From the NCBI RefSeq assembly GCF_005938125.1, contig NZ_VCQN01000001.1:744001-808000 (forward strand): a stretch of 64,000 nucleotides of DNA, read 5' to 3'. A program made the translations under genes and the position numbers. The notes beneath the pieces are model-generated. The model saw only the letters and a program-made list of their open reading frames with translations, did not search any database and had not been told where the DNA came from. This stretch comes from Bacillus sp. BHET2. GTDB lineage: Bacteria > Bacillota > Bacilli > Bacillales > Bacillaceae_B. Shown piece by piece: positions 32,877 through 41,396 of this stretch (within the stretch, counting starts at the first letter, position 1; the number at the start of each line of letters is the position of its first letter).

Positions 32877-35033
32877 CTAAGAAGCTTTATGTGTTCTCAA
32901 TTCCTGCTCTTTCTTCTTGGTAAAAGGCATCCACCAGTTCCAATCACCCAATAGCTTCATTAATGAAGGAACAAGTATCATGCGGACGATGGTTGCATCG
33001 ATGAAAATGGCGATGGCAATCCCAACTCCGATTTGTTTTACTGGCATGACACCGGTGAAGGCGAAGGCACCCGTAATCACAATCATAATAAGGGCAGCAG
33101 ATGTAATGATCTTACTGGTTGATGCAAGACCCTCAATTGTCGATCGGGTATTGTCGCCTGTTTCTTGGTAGATCTCATGAATCCTTGAAATAAGGAATAC
33201 CTCATAGTCCATACTTAACCCGAAGACTAAACTAAATACCAATACCGGTAGAACGAGGGCGATATCAGATTCAGGAAGTCCAAAATGCCCCCCTTGGAAA
33301 ATCCATACCAAAATACCGAATGTCGATGAAAGACTAATGATATTCATCAAAATGGCTTTCAATGGAATGATAATGGAACGGAATGCAAACATCAGGATTA
33401 AATAGGTAGATCCTAAAATAATTAGTAAACACAGACCCACTTTTTGATAGATTTCATCAAAGATTTCCTGATTGAACTTGACCTGACCTCCAAACAGGAG
33501 TGGATGACTCCATTCTTTATGACTCCATTTGCTCACTAATTCCTGAGCCTCAAATGATGATGGATTTATAGAAAGATGTAGAGGTATCAATGCTTTGCTC
33601 CCTTGAATAAATCGGTTTAAAGCAGGCTGAATTCCATCCTTTGTTTCTGGTTGCTGAAGAGCCCCGAATAACTGTTCCGGTGATCCAATATTCGTTGTGG
33701 AGAAAATCGAATCAACCGAAGTCACGGTGTCTTCTTTTTTTAATTCCGAAATGAGTTCGTTCAATTCTTGTAGACCTTCTTTGGTTACCCAGTTTCCTTT
33801 GCGTTCCGCGACAACATACACTGTACTACCTTCATTGGTATGGAACTCTTCTTGAATCGTATCCATTGCTTGGCGTGATTCAAACGTAATCGGTAATGCT
33901 TCGGAATCAGGAATTGCCAGGTTCATTGATCGAACTGGCAAAATACCGATCATTAATACCAAGATGGCTAGCAAGGCAAGCACAACAGGTCTTTTCATGA
34001 TAAAGCCTGCATAAGTCTTCCACTTTCCGCCTGAATTTTCCTCTTGCTTGATGAGCATCCATTTATTAATGGAATTTCCCAGCAGCATGAGAACAGAAGG
34101 GAGGAGGGATAAAGCCGAGACAACAGCTAACAGGACGACAACCATACCTCCGATGGCGATTGTTTGGAAAATATCGATATCAATTAGCATCATCGCTCCT
34201 AAACCGATGAACACACACACAGCAGAAAAGATGATTGATCTTCCTGCCGTCTTAATGGTTGTCTGTATAGCTTCTGAAATCGACGTCTTGATTAATTCTT
34301 CACGATAACGATTAATAAATAGTAAAGAGAAATCAATACTTAATGCAAGACCGATCATTGGAACAACATTCAGCAAGAAGACGGAGAGCTCCATATGCTC
34401 TCCAATTAATGTAAGAATACCAAATGACGTCACGACCGTTACCATGCCGATTACAACGGGGACGATAGAAGCGATGGCAGAACCGAACGCAACTAATAAG
34501 ACAAGCAGGGCGAACGGCAACCCAATCAATTCTGCTCTTTTCAGATCATCCTGACTCGCCTTGTTTATATCGGAACTAATAATGGACGCGCCTGTCAGAG
34601 ACTGTCCAGGATTTTCCTTAATGAGTTCCTGTATCTCTTTTGTTTCAACTGATATATCTGATTGATCGAAGGATAAAACGGCATAAGCTAACTTGTCCTT
34701 CATTAATGTTTCATCTTGGATAGGAGATTGAATAGAAGAGGTGATTGACAGCTTTTCTACTTTTCCAAGTGTTTCTTTAATAGAAGTGTTGAAATCCACG
34801 TTCGATTGAGCATCTTGTTTTTCCATGAGCAGAAGGATGGAGGACTCAGGAAAATCGAATGTATTCGTTAATTCCTCATTAACTTTTTCAAATTGACCCT
34901 CTGTTCGGAAGCCGTCCCCACCCAATATAGAAGCTAAATCTGTGGCAAAATAACCAAATACCCCTGCGAGTATGACCCAGAATAAAATCACCCATTTATA
35001 AAATCGGGTAATCCCTTTACCTATAAGATTCAT
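32877..35033 (-). CDS. MMPL/RND-family transporter
   Basis: A 718-residue RND-superfamily membrane protein of the MMPL/YdfJ branch with about 12 membrane helices in two halves, each preceded by a large extracytoplasmic domain (about 35-160 and 375-500). G-L-A-L-S-I-D-F-S-L-L-F-I-N-R-Y-R-E-E near 230 and F-G-L-S-M-D-Y-E-V-F-L-I-S-R near 570 are the paired proton-relay/MMPL signatures. Substrates are usually lipids, peptides or drugs. The start is set at ATG 35033 (GAGGAG 10 nt upstream). No TetR or MarR regulator is adjacent. Confidence 0.88.
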   Translation of the reverse strand: MNLIGKGITRFYKWVILFWVILAGVFGYFATDLASILGGDGFRTEGQFEKVNEELTNTFDFPESSILLLMEKQDAQSNVDFNTSIKETLGKVEKLSITSSIQSPIQDETLMKDKLAYAVLSFDQSDISVETKEIQELIKENPGQSLTGASIISSDINKASQDDLKRAELIGLPFALLVLLVAFGSAIASIVPVVIGMVTVVTSFGILTLIGEHMELSVFLLNVVPMIGLALSIDFSLLFINRYREELIKTSISEAIQTTIKTAGRSIIFSAVCVFIGLGAMMLIDIDIFQTIAIGGMVVVLLAVVSALSLLPSVLMLLGNSINKWMLIKQEENSGGKWKTYAGFIMKRPVVLALLAILVLMIGILPVRSMNLAIPDSEALPITFESRQAMDTIQEEFHTNEGSTVYVVAERKGNWVTKEGLQELNELISELKKEDTVTSVDSIFSTTNIGSPEQLFGALQQPETKDGIQPALNRFIQGSKALIPLHLSINPSSFEAQELVSKWSHKEWSHPLLFGGQVKFNQEIFDEIYQKVGLCLLIILGSTYLILMFAFRSIIIPLKAILMNIISLSSTFGILVWIFQGGHFGLPESDIALVLPVLVFSLVFGLSMDYEVFLISRIHEIYQETGDNTRSTIEGLASTSKIITSAALIMIVITGAFAFTGVMPVKQIGVGIAIAIFIDATIVRMILVPSLMKLLGDWNWWMPFTKKKEQELRTHKAS

Positions 35034-35184
35034 CTTTTTGACACTCCTCATTTCAATCTATCGAAAATCCTCCCAAAATCACTCTCATAACACTTGTAGG
35101 AAAAACGAATTACTAATTCAGTTTAATAGGTTCAGTGAAGTGGCGCAATAACAAAGTGTTACATATGGAGGAGAGTGGGTTTAG

Positions 35185-35214
35185 AAAAAAGGTGTCTCCG
35201 TTTAGAGACACCTT
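35185..35214 (-). terminator. Intrinsic terminator after HAD phosphatase gene
   Basis: AAGGTGTCTC / GAGACACCTT stem followed by TTTT on the minus strand. Confidence 0.85.
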
Positions 35215-35220
35215 GATGAC

Positions 35221-35754
35221 TTACTTATTGTTTACGATATACTCAGATGCTTTCAGTAAGTTTGGAAATATATAATTCGCATTATAGGAAGGAGAGGGAC
35301 TGTCAGAAAGTAAGATAGTGGTGCATCCGGCTTTGCGGCCAGCTTCTATATCCACATCACGGTCGCCAATCATATACGAATGAGAAAGATCCACATCATA
35401 CTTTGATGCTAGGTCGAGGAGCATACCGGCTTCCGGTTTTCTGCATGAACACCCCTCATTTGGTTTATGTACACAGCATGAAACCTCTTGAATGATTCCG
35501 CCTGCATTTTTAATTTCGTTGACCATGTAGTCATGGATGGAGTGGAGTTCTTCATGGGAAAGGTATCCTAAACCAACTCCGCCTTGATTCGTGACAACAA
35601 ATAGAAGGAAGTCTGAATGGGAAAAGTTGTTTATGGCTTCGGTAACTCCTTCTAGGAAATAAAATTGGGATGGATGATTTACGAAGTTCACTCTTTCTGT
35701 TTTTACTTCATTAATTACACCATCACGATCAAGAAATATTGCTTTTTTCATCAT
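35221..35754 (-). CDS. HAD-IIIA phosphatase (GmhB/HisB-N-like)
   Basis: A 177-residue phosphatase related to D-glycero-D-manno-heptose 1,7-bisphosphate 7-phosphatase. Motif I F-L-D-R-D-G-V-I-N-E near 6, V-V-T-N-Q-G-G-V near 53, the zinc-loop cysteines and histidine C-V-H-x-x-x-x-x-C-S-C near 95-105, R-K-P-E-A-G-M near 106 and M-I-G-D-R-D-V-D near 127 are all present. Gram-positive members act on sugar phosphates of uncertain identity; no heptose pathway genes are nearby. The ATG-ATG start has GGGAGG 4 nt before the first ATG. Confidence 0.85.
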   Translation of the reverse strand: MMKKAIFLDRDGVINEVKTERVNFVNHPSQFYFLEGVTEAINNFSHSDFLLFVVTNQGGVGLGYLSHEELHSIHDYMVNEIKNAGGIIQEVSCCVHKPNEGCSCRKPEAGMLLDLASKYDVDLSHSYMIGDRDVDIEAGRKAGCTTILLSDSPSPSYNANYIFPNLLKASEYIVNNK

Positions 35755-35870
35755 TTTGCCTCCCTTTTCGATATAATTCACCAATGAATTCAATGTTTTG
35801 TCGTTTCATGCGGTTTCCGAGGAAATAATGACAGAGTATTCTGTCATTTGTATATGGAAATTAAATAGGG

Positions 35871-35903
35871 AGAGGGACGGACCTCTGAAGGTCCGTTCCT
35901 CCT
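35871..35903 (-). terminator. Hairpin after the rRNA methyltransferase gene
   Basis: GGACGGACCT / AGGTCCGTTCC stem-loop. A weak T-tract follows on the minus strand, so termination is only likely. Confidence 0.5.
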
Positions 35904-35905
35904 TA

Positions 35906-37099
35906 TTATTGTTTTCGGATGAAAACCACTTTTAAATAGTCACTCTGTCTGTATTGGCTTAGTGTTTTAAAATCTTCAGGAAGTGAGTATTCTTCGACTA
36001 TTTTGTATTTCCCATTTGATTCTTTGAATGCTACATCAATAAAGCTTTTGAATTTCTTCATATTGAATGTGCTGCAGTTCGTTGATGCCACGATAGTACC
36101 GTTCTTTTCAGTAATGGCAATTGCTTCTTTCAATAAATCTTTATAGTCCTTAGCAGCACTGAAAGTATGTTTCTTGGAGCGTGCAAAGCTTGGTGGATCA
36201 AGAACGACAAGATCAAAGGAAAGTTCTTTTTTGACAGCGTATTTAAAGTATTTGAAGACATCTTCAACTATAATATTTTGAGCTTCATAGTCAATTCCGT
36301 TGATGCTGAATTGTTCAATCGTTTTACTTAAACTCCGATTCGCTAAGTCTACGCTAGTGGTTTCAATGGCACCACCGAGAGCTGCGAATACTGAAAAGGC
36401 TCCTGTGTAGGAAAACGTATTTAAGACTCGTTTTCCTTCTGAATACGCGTCGCGAATTCTTTTCCGTACTTCTCGTTGATCGAGGAATACGCCAACCATC
36501 GCTCCATCATTTAAATAAATGGCAAATTGCACACCGTTCTCTTTGACGAGAAGAGGGAAAGAAGGGCGAATACCTTCGACAAAATCATCTTCTTCCACGT
36601 ATTTCCCATCTTGAGCGAACCTTTTTTTCTGGTAAATCCCTTTGTATTCGGTTAATTCTTTAATGCACTGAATCACATCTTCTTGAAAGGAATAAGCACC
36701 TTTTGAATACCATTGAACCAAATAATATCCGTCAAAGTAATCGATAGTGAAGCCTCCGAATCCATCGCCTTCACTATTAAAGACTCTGAATGCTGTTGTA
36801 TCATCGCTATAGAAGAAGTGAAGTCGCTGGTTGATTGCAGCTTGAATCTTTTTATAAATCAATTCTTTGTCAATCAACTCTTGTTCTTTCCAGCTTAATA
36901 GCCAGCCGATTCCCTTGTTCTGTCTACCGTAGTATCCTTTCGCAATAAATTGATTGCGATTGTCGATTAGTTTCAGGATATCTCCTTCTTGTGCATTCTC
37001 AATAGATGTGGTCACATTTTCTTTATTTAAAAGGGGGTAGCCTTTTTTAAATTGTTGTATGTATGTTGGATTTGCTTTCACAATTCTTTCTTTTGTCAT
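35906..37099 (-). CDS. Class I SAM-dependent rRNA cytosine methyltransferase (RlmI-like)
   Basis: A 397-residue protein with an N-terminal PUA domain (about 1-75), a linker domain and a Rossmann methyltransferase domain (about 195-390). Motifs: R-V-L-N-T-F-S-Y-T-G-A-F-S-V near 225 (SAM binding), V-L-D-P-P-S-F-A-R-S near 300, and A-S-T-N-C-S-T-F-N near 342 with the catalytic cysteine. It resembles E. coli RlmI, which makes m5C in 23S rRNA, and B. subtilis YwbD. ATG 37099 is used (AGGATG about 8 nt upstream). Confidence 0.87.
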   Translation of the reverse strand: MTKERIVKANPTYIQQFKKGYPLLNKENVTTSIENAQEGDILKLIDNRNQFIAKGYYGRQNKGIGWLLSWKEQELIDKELIYKKIQAAINQRLHFFYSDDTTAFRVFNSEGDGFGGFTIDYFDGYYLVQWYSKGAYSFQEDVIQCIKELTEYKGIYQKKRFAQDGKYVEEDDFVEGIRPSFPLLVKENGVQFAIYLNDGAMVGVFLDQREVRKRIRDAYSEGKRVLNTFSYTGAFSVFAALGGAIETTSVDLANRSLSKTIEQFSINGIDYEAQNIIVEDVFKYFKYAVKKELSFDLVVLDPPSFARSKKHTFSAAKDYKDLLKEAIAITEKNGTIVASTNCSTFNMKKFKSFIDVAFKESNGKYKIVEEYSLPEDFKTLSQYRQSDYLKVVFIRKQ

Positions 37100-37169
37100 T
37101 CTTCTCATCCTAACCTTGAGGTATAGTCTTGTGTAGTATAGAACGTTACAGCAGTTTACGCAACTGCAT

Positions 37170-37217
37170 AAAAAAACTTCCCCGTTCAGAATCGAAATTC
37201 GATTTGAACAGGGAAGA
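37170..37217 (-). terminator. Intrinsic terminator after the DUF915 gene
   Basis: CTTCCCTGTTCAAATCGAA / TTCGATTCTGAACGGGGAAG stem followed by seven T on the minus strand. Confidence 0.9.
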
Positions 37218-37220
37218 ATC

Positions 37221-38057
37221 TTATTTGCTCCAAAGGAAATCGCCTACAAGTCGGTCAACCTTAATCGTTTCATGTAAACCGCTATGTGAAATCGATGGAT
37301 CATATACAATCGTGGACTGATAGGGATTTCTTTCGAATAATGATTGACTTGCTAAAGCACTTTGGACATTTACTACATCATCCCCGGAACCTGCCACAGA
37401 TAATACCTTTATATCAGGGGAAATGAGATTTCGATTCATATACATTTCCTTCAAAGCACGGGATTGGGGCTTCAAATCGATAACTGCCGCACCGGTATTG
37501 ATTTGATCATAAGATTCCTTCGTCACACCAAGGAATGGGGTAGCAATCGTAATGAATTTATGTGTCTTAGGCACAAATGAACCATCGCTGGTATTTTCAA
37601 GATACTTTGTCGAAGCTAGGCCACCCATTGAATGGGAGACGATATTGACAGCCTGAACATCAAATTGATGGTGCAAAAGCTTCATAGCATTCTCAAGCCA
37701 AATCGCTTGTTTATCCAATGATGCATGATTATCTTCAAAAATGACCTGAACAAGTGGAGGAGAGGTAGGATTTTTAGGAAGTGTCCCTTTGTATCTGACG
37801 CTGCCTTTCTCAGATACTGTGATTTCCAGTGTCTTTTGTCCCCATCCATGTTGATTCTCAAATCGATCTAACATCGTCCTGAAGGAATTATAAGTCCCTT
37901 TGTATCCATGAACAAATACAGTAGGGTATTTTTCGACAGCAGTTAATGGCTTCTCGCTGGATTGTACGTTAGTCGTATGAAATATAGTATATAAAGTGAA
38001 GAAGCCGATAATGAGAAGGCCACTCCATATAAACGATCGTTTATAATTAACTGACAA
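37221..38057 (-). CDS. DUF915 alpha/beta hydrolase, membrane anchored or secreted
   Basis: A 278-residue alpha/beta hydrolase with an N-terminal hydrophobic signal/anchor (about 8-28), so it acts outside the cytoplasm. V-F-V-H-G-Y-K-G-T near 48 is the oxyanion loop and S-H-S-M-G-G near 142 the nucleophile elbow; a late acidic residue and H-S-G-L-H near 259 complete a triad. DUF915 members are lipase/esterase-like; the substrate is unknown. The start is TTG 38057, because AAAGGAG lies 8 nt upstream; the longer frame begins without a binding site. Confidence 0.82.
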   Translation of the reverse strand: MSVNYKRSFIWSGLLIIGFFTLYTIFHTTNVQSSEKPLTAVEKYPTVFVHGYKGTYNSFRTMLDRFENQHGWGQKTLEITVSEKGSVRYKGTLPKNPTSPPLVQVIFEDNHASLDKQAIWLENAMKLLHHQFDVQAVNIVSHSMGGLASTKYLENTSDGSFVPKTHKFITIATPFLGVTKESYDQINTGAAVIDLKPQSRALKEMYMNRNLISPDIKVLSVAGSGDDVVNVQSALASQSLFERNPYQSTIVYDPSISHSGLHETIKVDRLVGDFLWSK

Positions 38058-38216
38058 GAAAATCGCTCCTTTAAAAGGTATACTACTATTGTAAATCATT
38101 CGTGAAGTATTGAATATGTTAAAAAAGAAATTTATTTGTCACATTCTATGTAAGTTTTTCCAATATTAGTTCGTGGTAAGGAGTGAATCTTTGATAAACA
38201 GTGTAATTTCCATAAG

Positions 38217-38245
38217 AAAAAGGCTTAAATGGAACATTTAAGCCT
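38217..38245 (-). terminator. Intrinsic terminator after the aminopeptidase gene
   Basis: AAGGCTTAAATG / CATTTAAGCC stem with a T-tract (CCTTTTT) on the minus strand. Confidence 0.85.
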
Positions 38246-38275
38246 TCATCATTATTCTTCCTTATATCAAAAATA

Positions 38276-39508
38276 TTAAACCCAATCACCAGCTTTAAAA
38301 ATTGGTTCAATCGTACCGTCCGCTTTCTCACCATGAATATCCAATCCTTCGGAGCCGATCATGAAGTCGACATGGACCATGCTTTGGTTAAATCCGATTT
38401 TCTCTAATTGATCTGCTGACATCTTGTTACCACCTTCAATACATACGGAAAGGGCTCTTCCTAAAGCGATATGACAAGATGCATTTTCATCAAAAAGGGT
38501 GTTATTAAAAATAATGTTTGTATTGGAGATAGGGGAGTCGTGAGGCACTAGTGCAACCTCGCCTAAATAAGAAGCTCCTTCATCGGTTTCCAATAGATTC
38601 TTTAAGGTCTCATAGCCTTCCTCAGCAGTATACTCGACCACTTTACCCTCTTTAAAGGTTAAGCTGAAATCCTTTATAAGCGTACCGCTATAATTTAATG
38701 GCTTCGTACTTGATACAACACCATTCACTCCATATTTATAAGGAATCGTGAACACTTCTTCCGTCGGGAGATTCGGAACAAATGGGGTACCTTTATCATT
38801 TGTGAATTGGGCACTAATCCATTTTGTTTCTGGATGGAATTCGATTGTGAGATCTGTCCCTGGACCTTTATAATGAAGTTTTTTGTAGTGATTTTCATTT
38901 AAACGGTTCGCGTTTTTGTTCAGGTTCTCAATATGGGATTTCCATAGTTCAACAGTGTTTTCTTGATCTGTTCTCGTTGTGTAGAAAATGTTTTCCCATA
39001 ATTTTTGAACAGCTTCTTCCTGATCCACTTCTGGGAAAACAGTCTGGGCCCACTCGACAGTCGGAATAGCCGCTATCAGCCAGCTTATTTTTCCTCCACC
39101 GATATAAGCTGAAAAATCTTTCATGGCTTCAGCTGAGGCTTTATTCAGCATCGCAACCCTTGAAGGATCCGTATCTCTTAGAAGAGAAGGGTTTGGTGCC
39201 GCTAAATTCAACAGTGCTACATTGTTCTCTGCCATTTCAATATAGCCTTTTGCCTTCCAATCAGGGAATGATTTCAACCCTTCTTCAGTGGACTCCTCTA
39301 AGCGGATTTTCTTTAGCTCTTCATCATGGAAATCGGTTAAGACGTTCACTACCCCTGCTTCGTATGCCTTCTTCGTAATCAGGCGCACAAATTCAAAAGA
39401 TGTAACCGGTGCGGAAATTAAAAGTTCTTGGTCCTTTTGTAGATTTAATCCTACACGTACGATCAAATCTGCATATCTCTCTAAGTTTGTTTCAAATGCA
39501 TGATTCAC
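38276..39508 (-). CDS. ampS: M29 family aminopeptidase (AmpS-like)
   Basis: A 410-residue cytosolic metalloaminopeptidase of the thermophilic M29 family, removing N-terminal residues from peptides. It has the expected two-domain layout, with the metal-ligand region toward the C-terminus: V-A-L-V-P-H-D-S-P-I near 320 and N-A-S-C-H-I-A-L-G near 344, then V-H-V-D-F-M-I-G near 376 and a final D-I-H-G-E. GTG start 39508 has AAGGGGG 8 nt upstream. It lies immediately downstream of the proposed peptide-sensing pair on the same strand, separated by a terminator. Confidence 0.9.
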   Translation of the reverse strand: MNHAFETNLERYADLIVRVGLNLQKDQELLISAPVTSFEFVRLITKKAYEAGVVNVLTDFHDEELKKIRLEESTEEGLKSFPDWKAKGYIEMAENNVALLNLAAPNPSLLRDTDPSRVAMLNKASAEAMKDFSAYIGGGKISWLIAAIPTVEWAQTVFPEVDQEEAVQKLWENIFYTTRTDQENTVELWKSHIENLNKNANRLNENHYKKLHYKGPGTDLTIEFHPETKWISAQFTNDKGTPFVPNLPTEEVFTIPYKYGVNGVVSSTKPLNYSGTLIKDFSLTFKEGKVVEYTAEEGYETLKNLLETDEGASYLGEVALVPHDSPISNTNIIFNNTLFDENASCHIALGRALSVCIEGGNKMSADQLEKIGFNQSMVHVDFMIGSEGLDIHGEKADGTIEPIFKAGDWV

Positions 39509-39589
39509 AGTAAATCCCCCTTAATATGTATTCATTAATAACTATATCTCTTTATTCAGAAAATTTCATTGATAAAGTTCTTTGAGTGG

Positions 39590-39640
39590 TTCTTTATAAA
39601 AGGGGTTTTGCTAAGTTTGTTGCTATTTTGGGATAGGGAT
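39590..39640. repeat. Possible degenerate remnant of the dispersed repeat end
   Basis: TATAAAAGGGG...TAAGTTTGTTGCTATTTT resembles the left end of the 7572 element (TAAAATGG...TAAACTTTGTTACTATT) with many mismatches. The rest of 39509-39745 holds only AT-rich DNA. Confidence 0.3.
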
Positions 39641-39745
39641 CTTTTTTACTTGTATAGTAAACGTGTCCCTCATCATACTAAGAAACCCTGATTGATAAAG
39701 CCATGGCATTTACTTTGGAATAAATCAACTAACTTAAGGATAGAG

Positions 39746-39783
39746 CAAAATAAAAGAACTGGTCCTTAAAAAGGCCAGTCCCG
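39746..39783 (-). terminator. Intrinsic terminator after the propeptide gene
   Basis: GGGACTGGCCTT / AAGGACCAGTTC stem-loop followed by TTTTATTTT on the minus strand. Confidence 0.85.
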
Positions 39784-39790
39784 ATTGGAA

Positions 39791-39907
39791 TTATAATGTA
39801 CTAGAGAATGGTGGGAATTCTTCTTCATTGGAGTTGATGACGATGACTCCAGCTAATGCCATAACAGTAAGGCTAGAAATGATGAGTAATTGCTTGATCT
39901 TTTTCAT
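39791..39907 (-). CDS. Candidate secreted signalling propeptide (NprX/PapR-like, 38 aa)
   Basis: A 38-codon ORF starting MKKIKQLLIISSLTVMALAG, a basic N-terminus then a hydrophobic export signal, continuing VIVINSNEEEFPPFSSTL with an acidic linker and a hydrophobic-aromatic C-terminus. It begins 13 nt after the regulator stop, with AAGGGGGTG 6 nt before ATG, and is followed by a terminator. Size, order and layout match nprX and papR, whose products are exported, trimmed to 5-8 residues, re-imported by oligopeptide permease and bound by the cognate TPR regulator. The mature peptide is probably cut from EEEFPPFSSTL; the exact cut is unknown. Confidence 0.7.
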   Translation of the reverse strand: MKKIKQLLIISSLTVMALAGVIVINSNEEEFPPFSSTL

Positions 39908-39920
39908 TTGTTTCACCCCC

Positions 39921-41177
39921 TTATAAAATCACCATTTCCTCATAAATGGCATTGGCTTCATTGAGATAGAATGCTGCGAGCTTATATTTTCGAATCCCCT
40001 GATAATATTGCCCAAGGTATTTAGAGTGTTCAGCATATAACAGCTGAGATCCACTTTTCTTGAAAAAGGGCAAACTGTATTCTTTCATAAATGTCTCAAA
40101 CTCGCTTGGGAAATCTTTCAGGGCAAATTGATAGTAGGATAATTGATAGAATTTATCCGGATACTTTTCTTTTGAACAAAGTCGTAAACCCTTAGGTAAC
40201 CAGTAATGCACTTCTGAAAATTGTTTCATCTTATAATATTCTTTGACGAGAGAGAGGATAGAATAAAGCTGTCCTTCTTGATCAGACCCTTTTAATTCAA
40301 TACTTTTCAAATAATGTTGGATTGCTTCGTCGCTTTTGTTCATAAAGGATTTTAAATAGCCTAGGTTTTGCTCCACCTTAGAATATAAAGACGTATACTG
40401 AATGGAGTGGGAAATGAAATTCGCCCATTCGTAATGTTTCATCGATTGCTCTATATAGCGTATTCTCCGATAGCAGATCCCTAATAGTAAATGGACTTCT
40501 GCACATCTCTTTTGGTAATATACTCCCTGGAAAATGGCGAGGGACTGCTCTCCGTAAAAAATGGCCAATCTGTACCTGTTCAATCGGGTCAAGACCAAAC
40601 TGAAGAGATAATATAAATCCGCCTTTTCTTCTTCATTGACAACATTTCCTAGCACATAATAGGTTTCGGCTTCTTTCAGTTCTCCCTGCGCTTTATCATA
40701 GTCTCCTCTAAGATAATAATAGTTTCCCTTATATTTATGATAATAGAATTTTAGGGTATCCGTCAGTTCCTTATAATTGGATTGAATATGAATCATATGC
40801 TTCAAAGCTTGAGGGAGATTCACCTGCACTAATTGCCAGCGGAAGCAAAGAATCTGATAAAATAAATGTGGAATCAAATCATCTGTTTGTTCCAGATCCC
40901 TTTGGATGAGTTGATATGTAGTAAGGATTTCATCAGATTTATTCCAGAGTAATGCATGATTCCAGTTTTCGAGAAGTTTGTTCAAATTGGTTGGACTTTC
41001 CAGAAGGTTATTTACTCCCAAACGTTCACAAAGTAAATCGATGATGTCAGGTGAAGGGGTAACTTGATGGTTTTCTAGTTTGGATAGATAGGAAACAGAA
41101 ATAATACCTTTTGATAACTCTTCTTGGGTTAACTTTCGTTTCAGTCTATGAAAACGGATTTTTGAACCGATTGTCAT
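39921..41177 (-). CDS. HTH-TPR transcriptional regulator, RRNPP family (NprR-like)
   Basis: A 418-residue regulator. Residues 1-65 are an XRE-type helix-turn-helix (S-K-I-R-F-H-R-L-K-R-K-L-T-Q-E-E-L then I-S-V-S-Y-L-S-K-L-E-N). Residues 75-418 are a run of TPR-like helical pairs (for example Y-Y-L-R-G-D-Y-D-K-A near 151, L-G-I-C-Y-R-R-I-R-Y near 230, Y-L-G-Q-Y-Y-Q-G-I-R-K-Y-K-L-A near 390). Length is close to NprR (about 423) and longer than PlcR (about 285). The peptide gene directly downstream makes a receptor-pheromone pair. AGAGGAG precedes the ATG. Targets are unknown. Confidence 0.85.
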   Translation of the reverse strand: MTIGSKIRFHRLKRKLTQEELSKGIISVSYLSKLENHQVTPSPDIIDLLCERLGVNNLLESPTNLNKLLENWNHALLWNKSDEILTTYQLIQRDLEQTDDLIPHLFYQILCFRWQLVQVNLPQALKHMIHIQSNYKELTDTLKFYYHKYKGNYYYLRGDYDKAQGELKEAETYYVLGNVVNEEEKADLYYLFSLVLTRLNRYRLAIFYGEQSLAIFQGVYYQKRCAEVHLLLGICYRRIRYIEQSMKHYEWANFISHSIQYTSLYSKVEQNLGYLKSFMNKSDEAIQHYLKSIELKGSDQEGQLYSILSLVKEYYKMKQFSEVHYWLPKGLRLCSKEKYPDKFYQLSYYQFALKDFPSEFETFMKEYSLPFFKKSGSQLLYAEHSKYLGQYYQGIRKYKLAAFYLNEANAIYEEMVIL

Positions 41178-41269
41178 TGGATCTTCTCCTCTAGCAGGGC
41201 GATAGTCTCTGTCAGAAGGACAGATTATTAAAATAGTATCATAAATAAATGAGTAATGTTTCGAATATT

Positions 41270-41293
41270 CCTATAATTATAATTATTTATAGG
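41270..41293. promoter_or_regulatory. Palindrome between the RRNPP regulator and ltaE
   Basis: CCTATAATTATAA and TTATTTATAGG form a 24-nt near-palindrome in the divergent promoter region. It could be an operator for the adjacent HTH regulator, or simply AT-rich promoter DNA. Confidence 0.35.
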
Positions 41294-41396
41294 TAATTGG
41301 TATGGTGTGGTTTCCGATTCTTTCATAGTGTCCCTTCTTTGTGTTTTTCTTTTGTTATAATGAAACCATTGAACTTTTAAGAGGAGGAATACCATC

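Noticed and set aside
39921-41177. Phage arbitrium receptor AimR
   Set aside because: Similar HTH-TPR plus peptide layout, but no phage genes in the region and the length is closer to NprR; kept only as a remote alternative.
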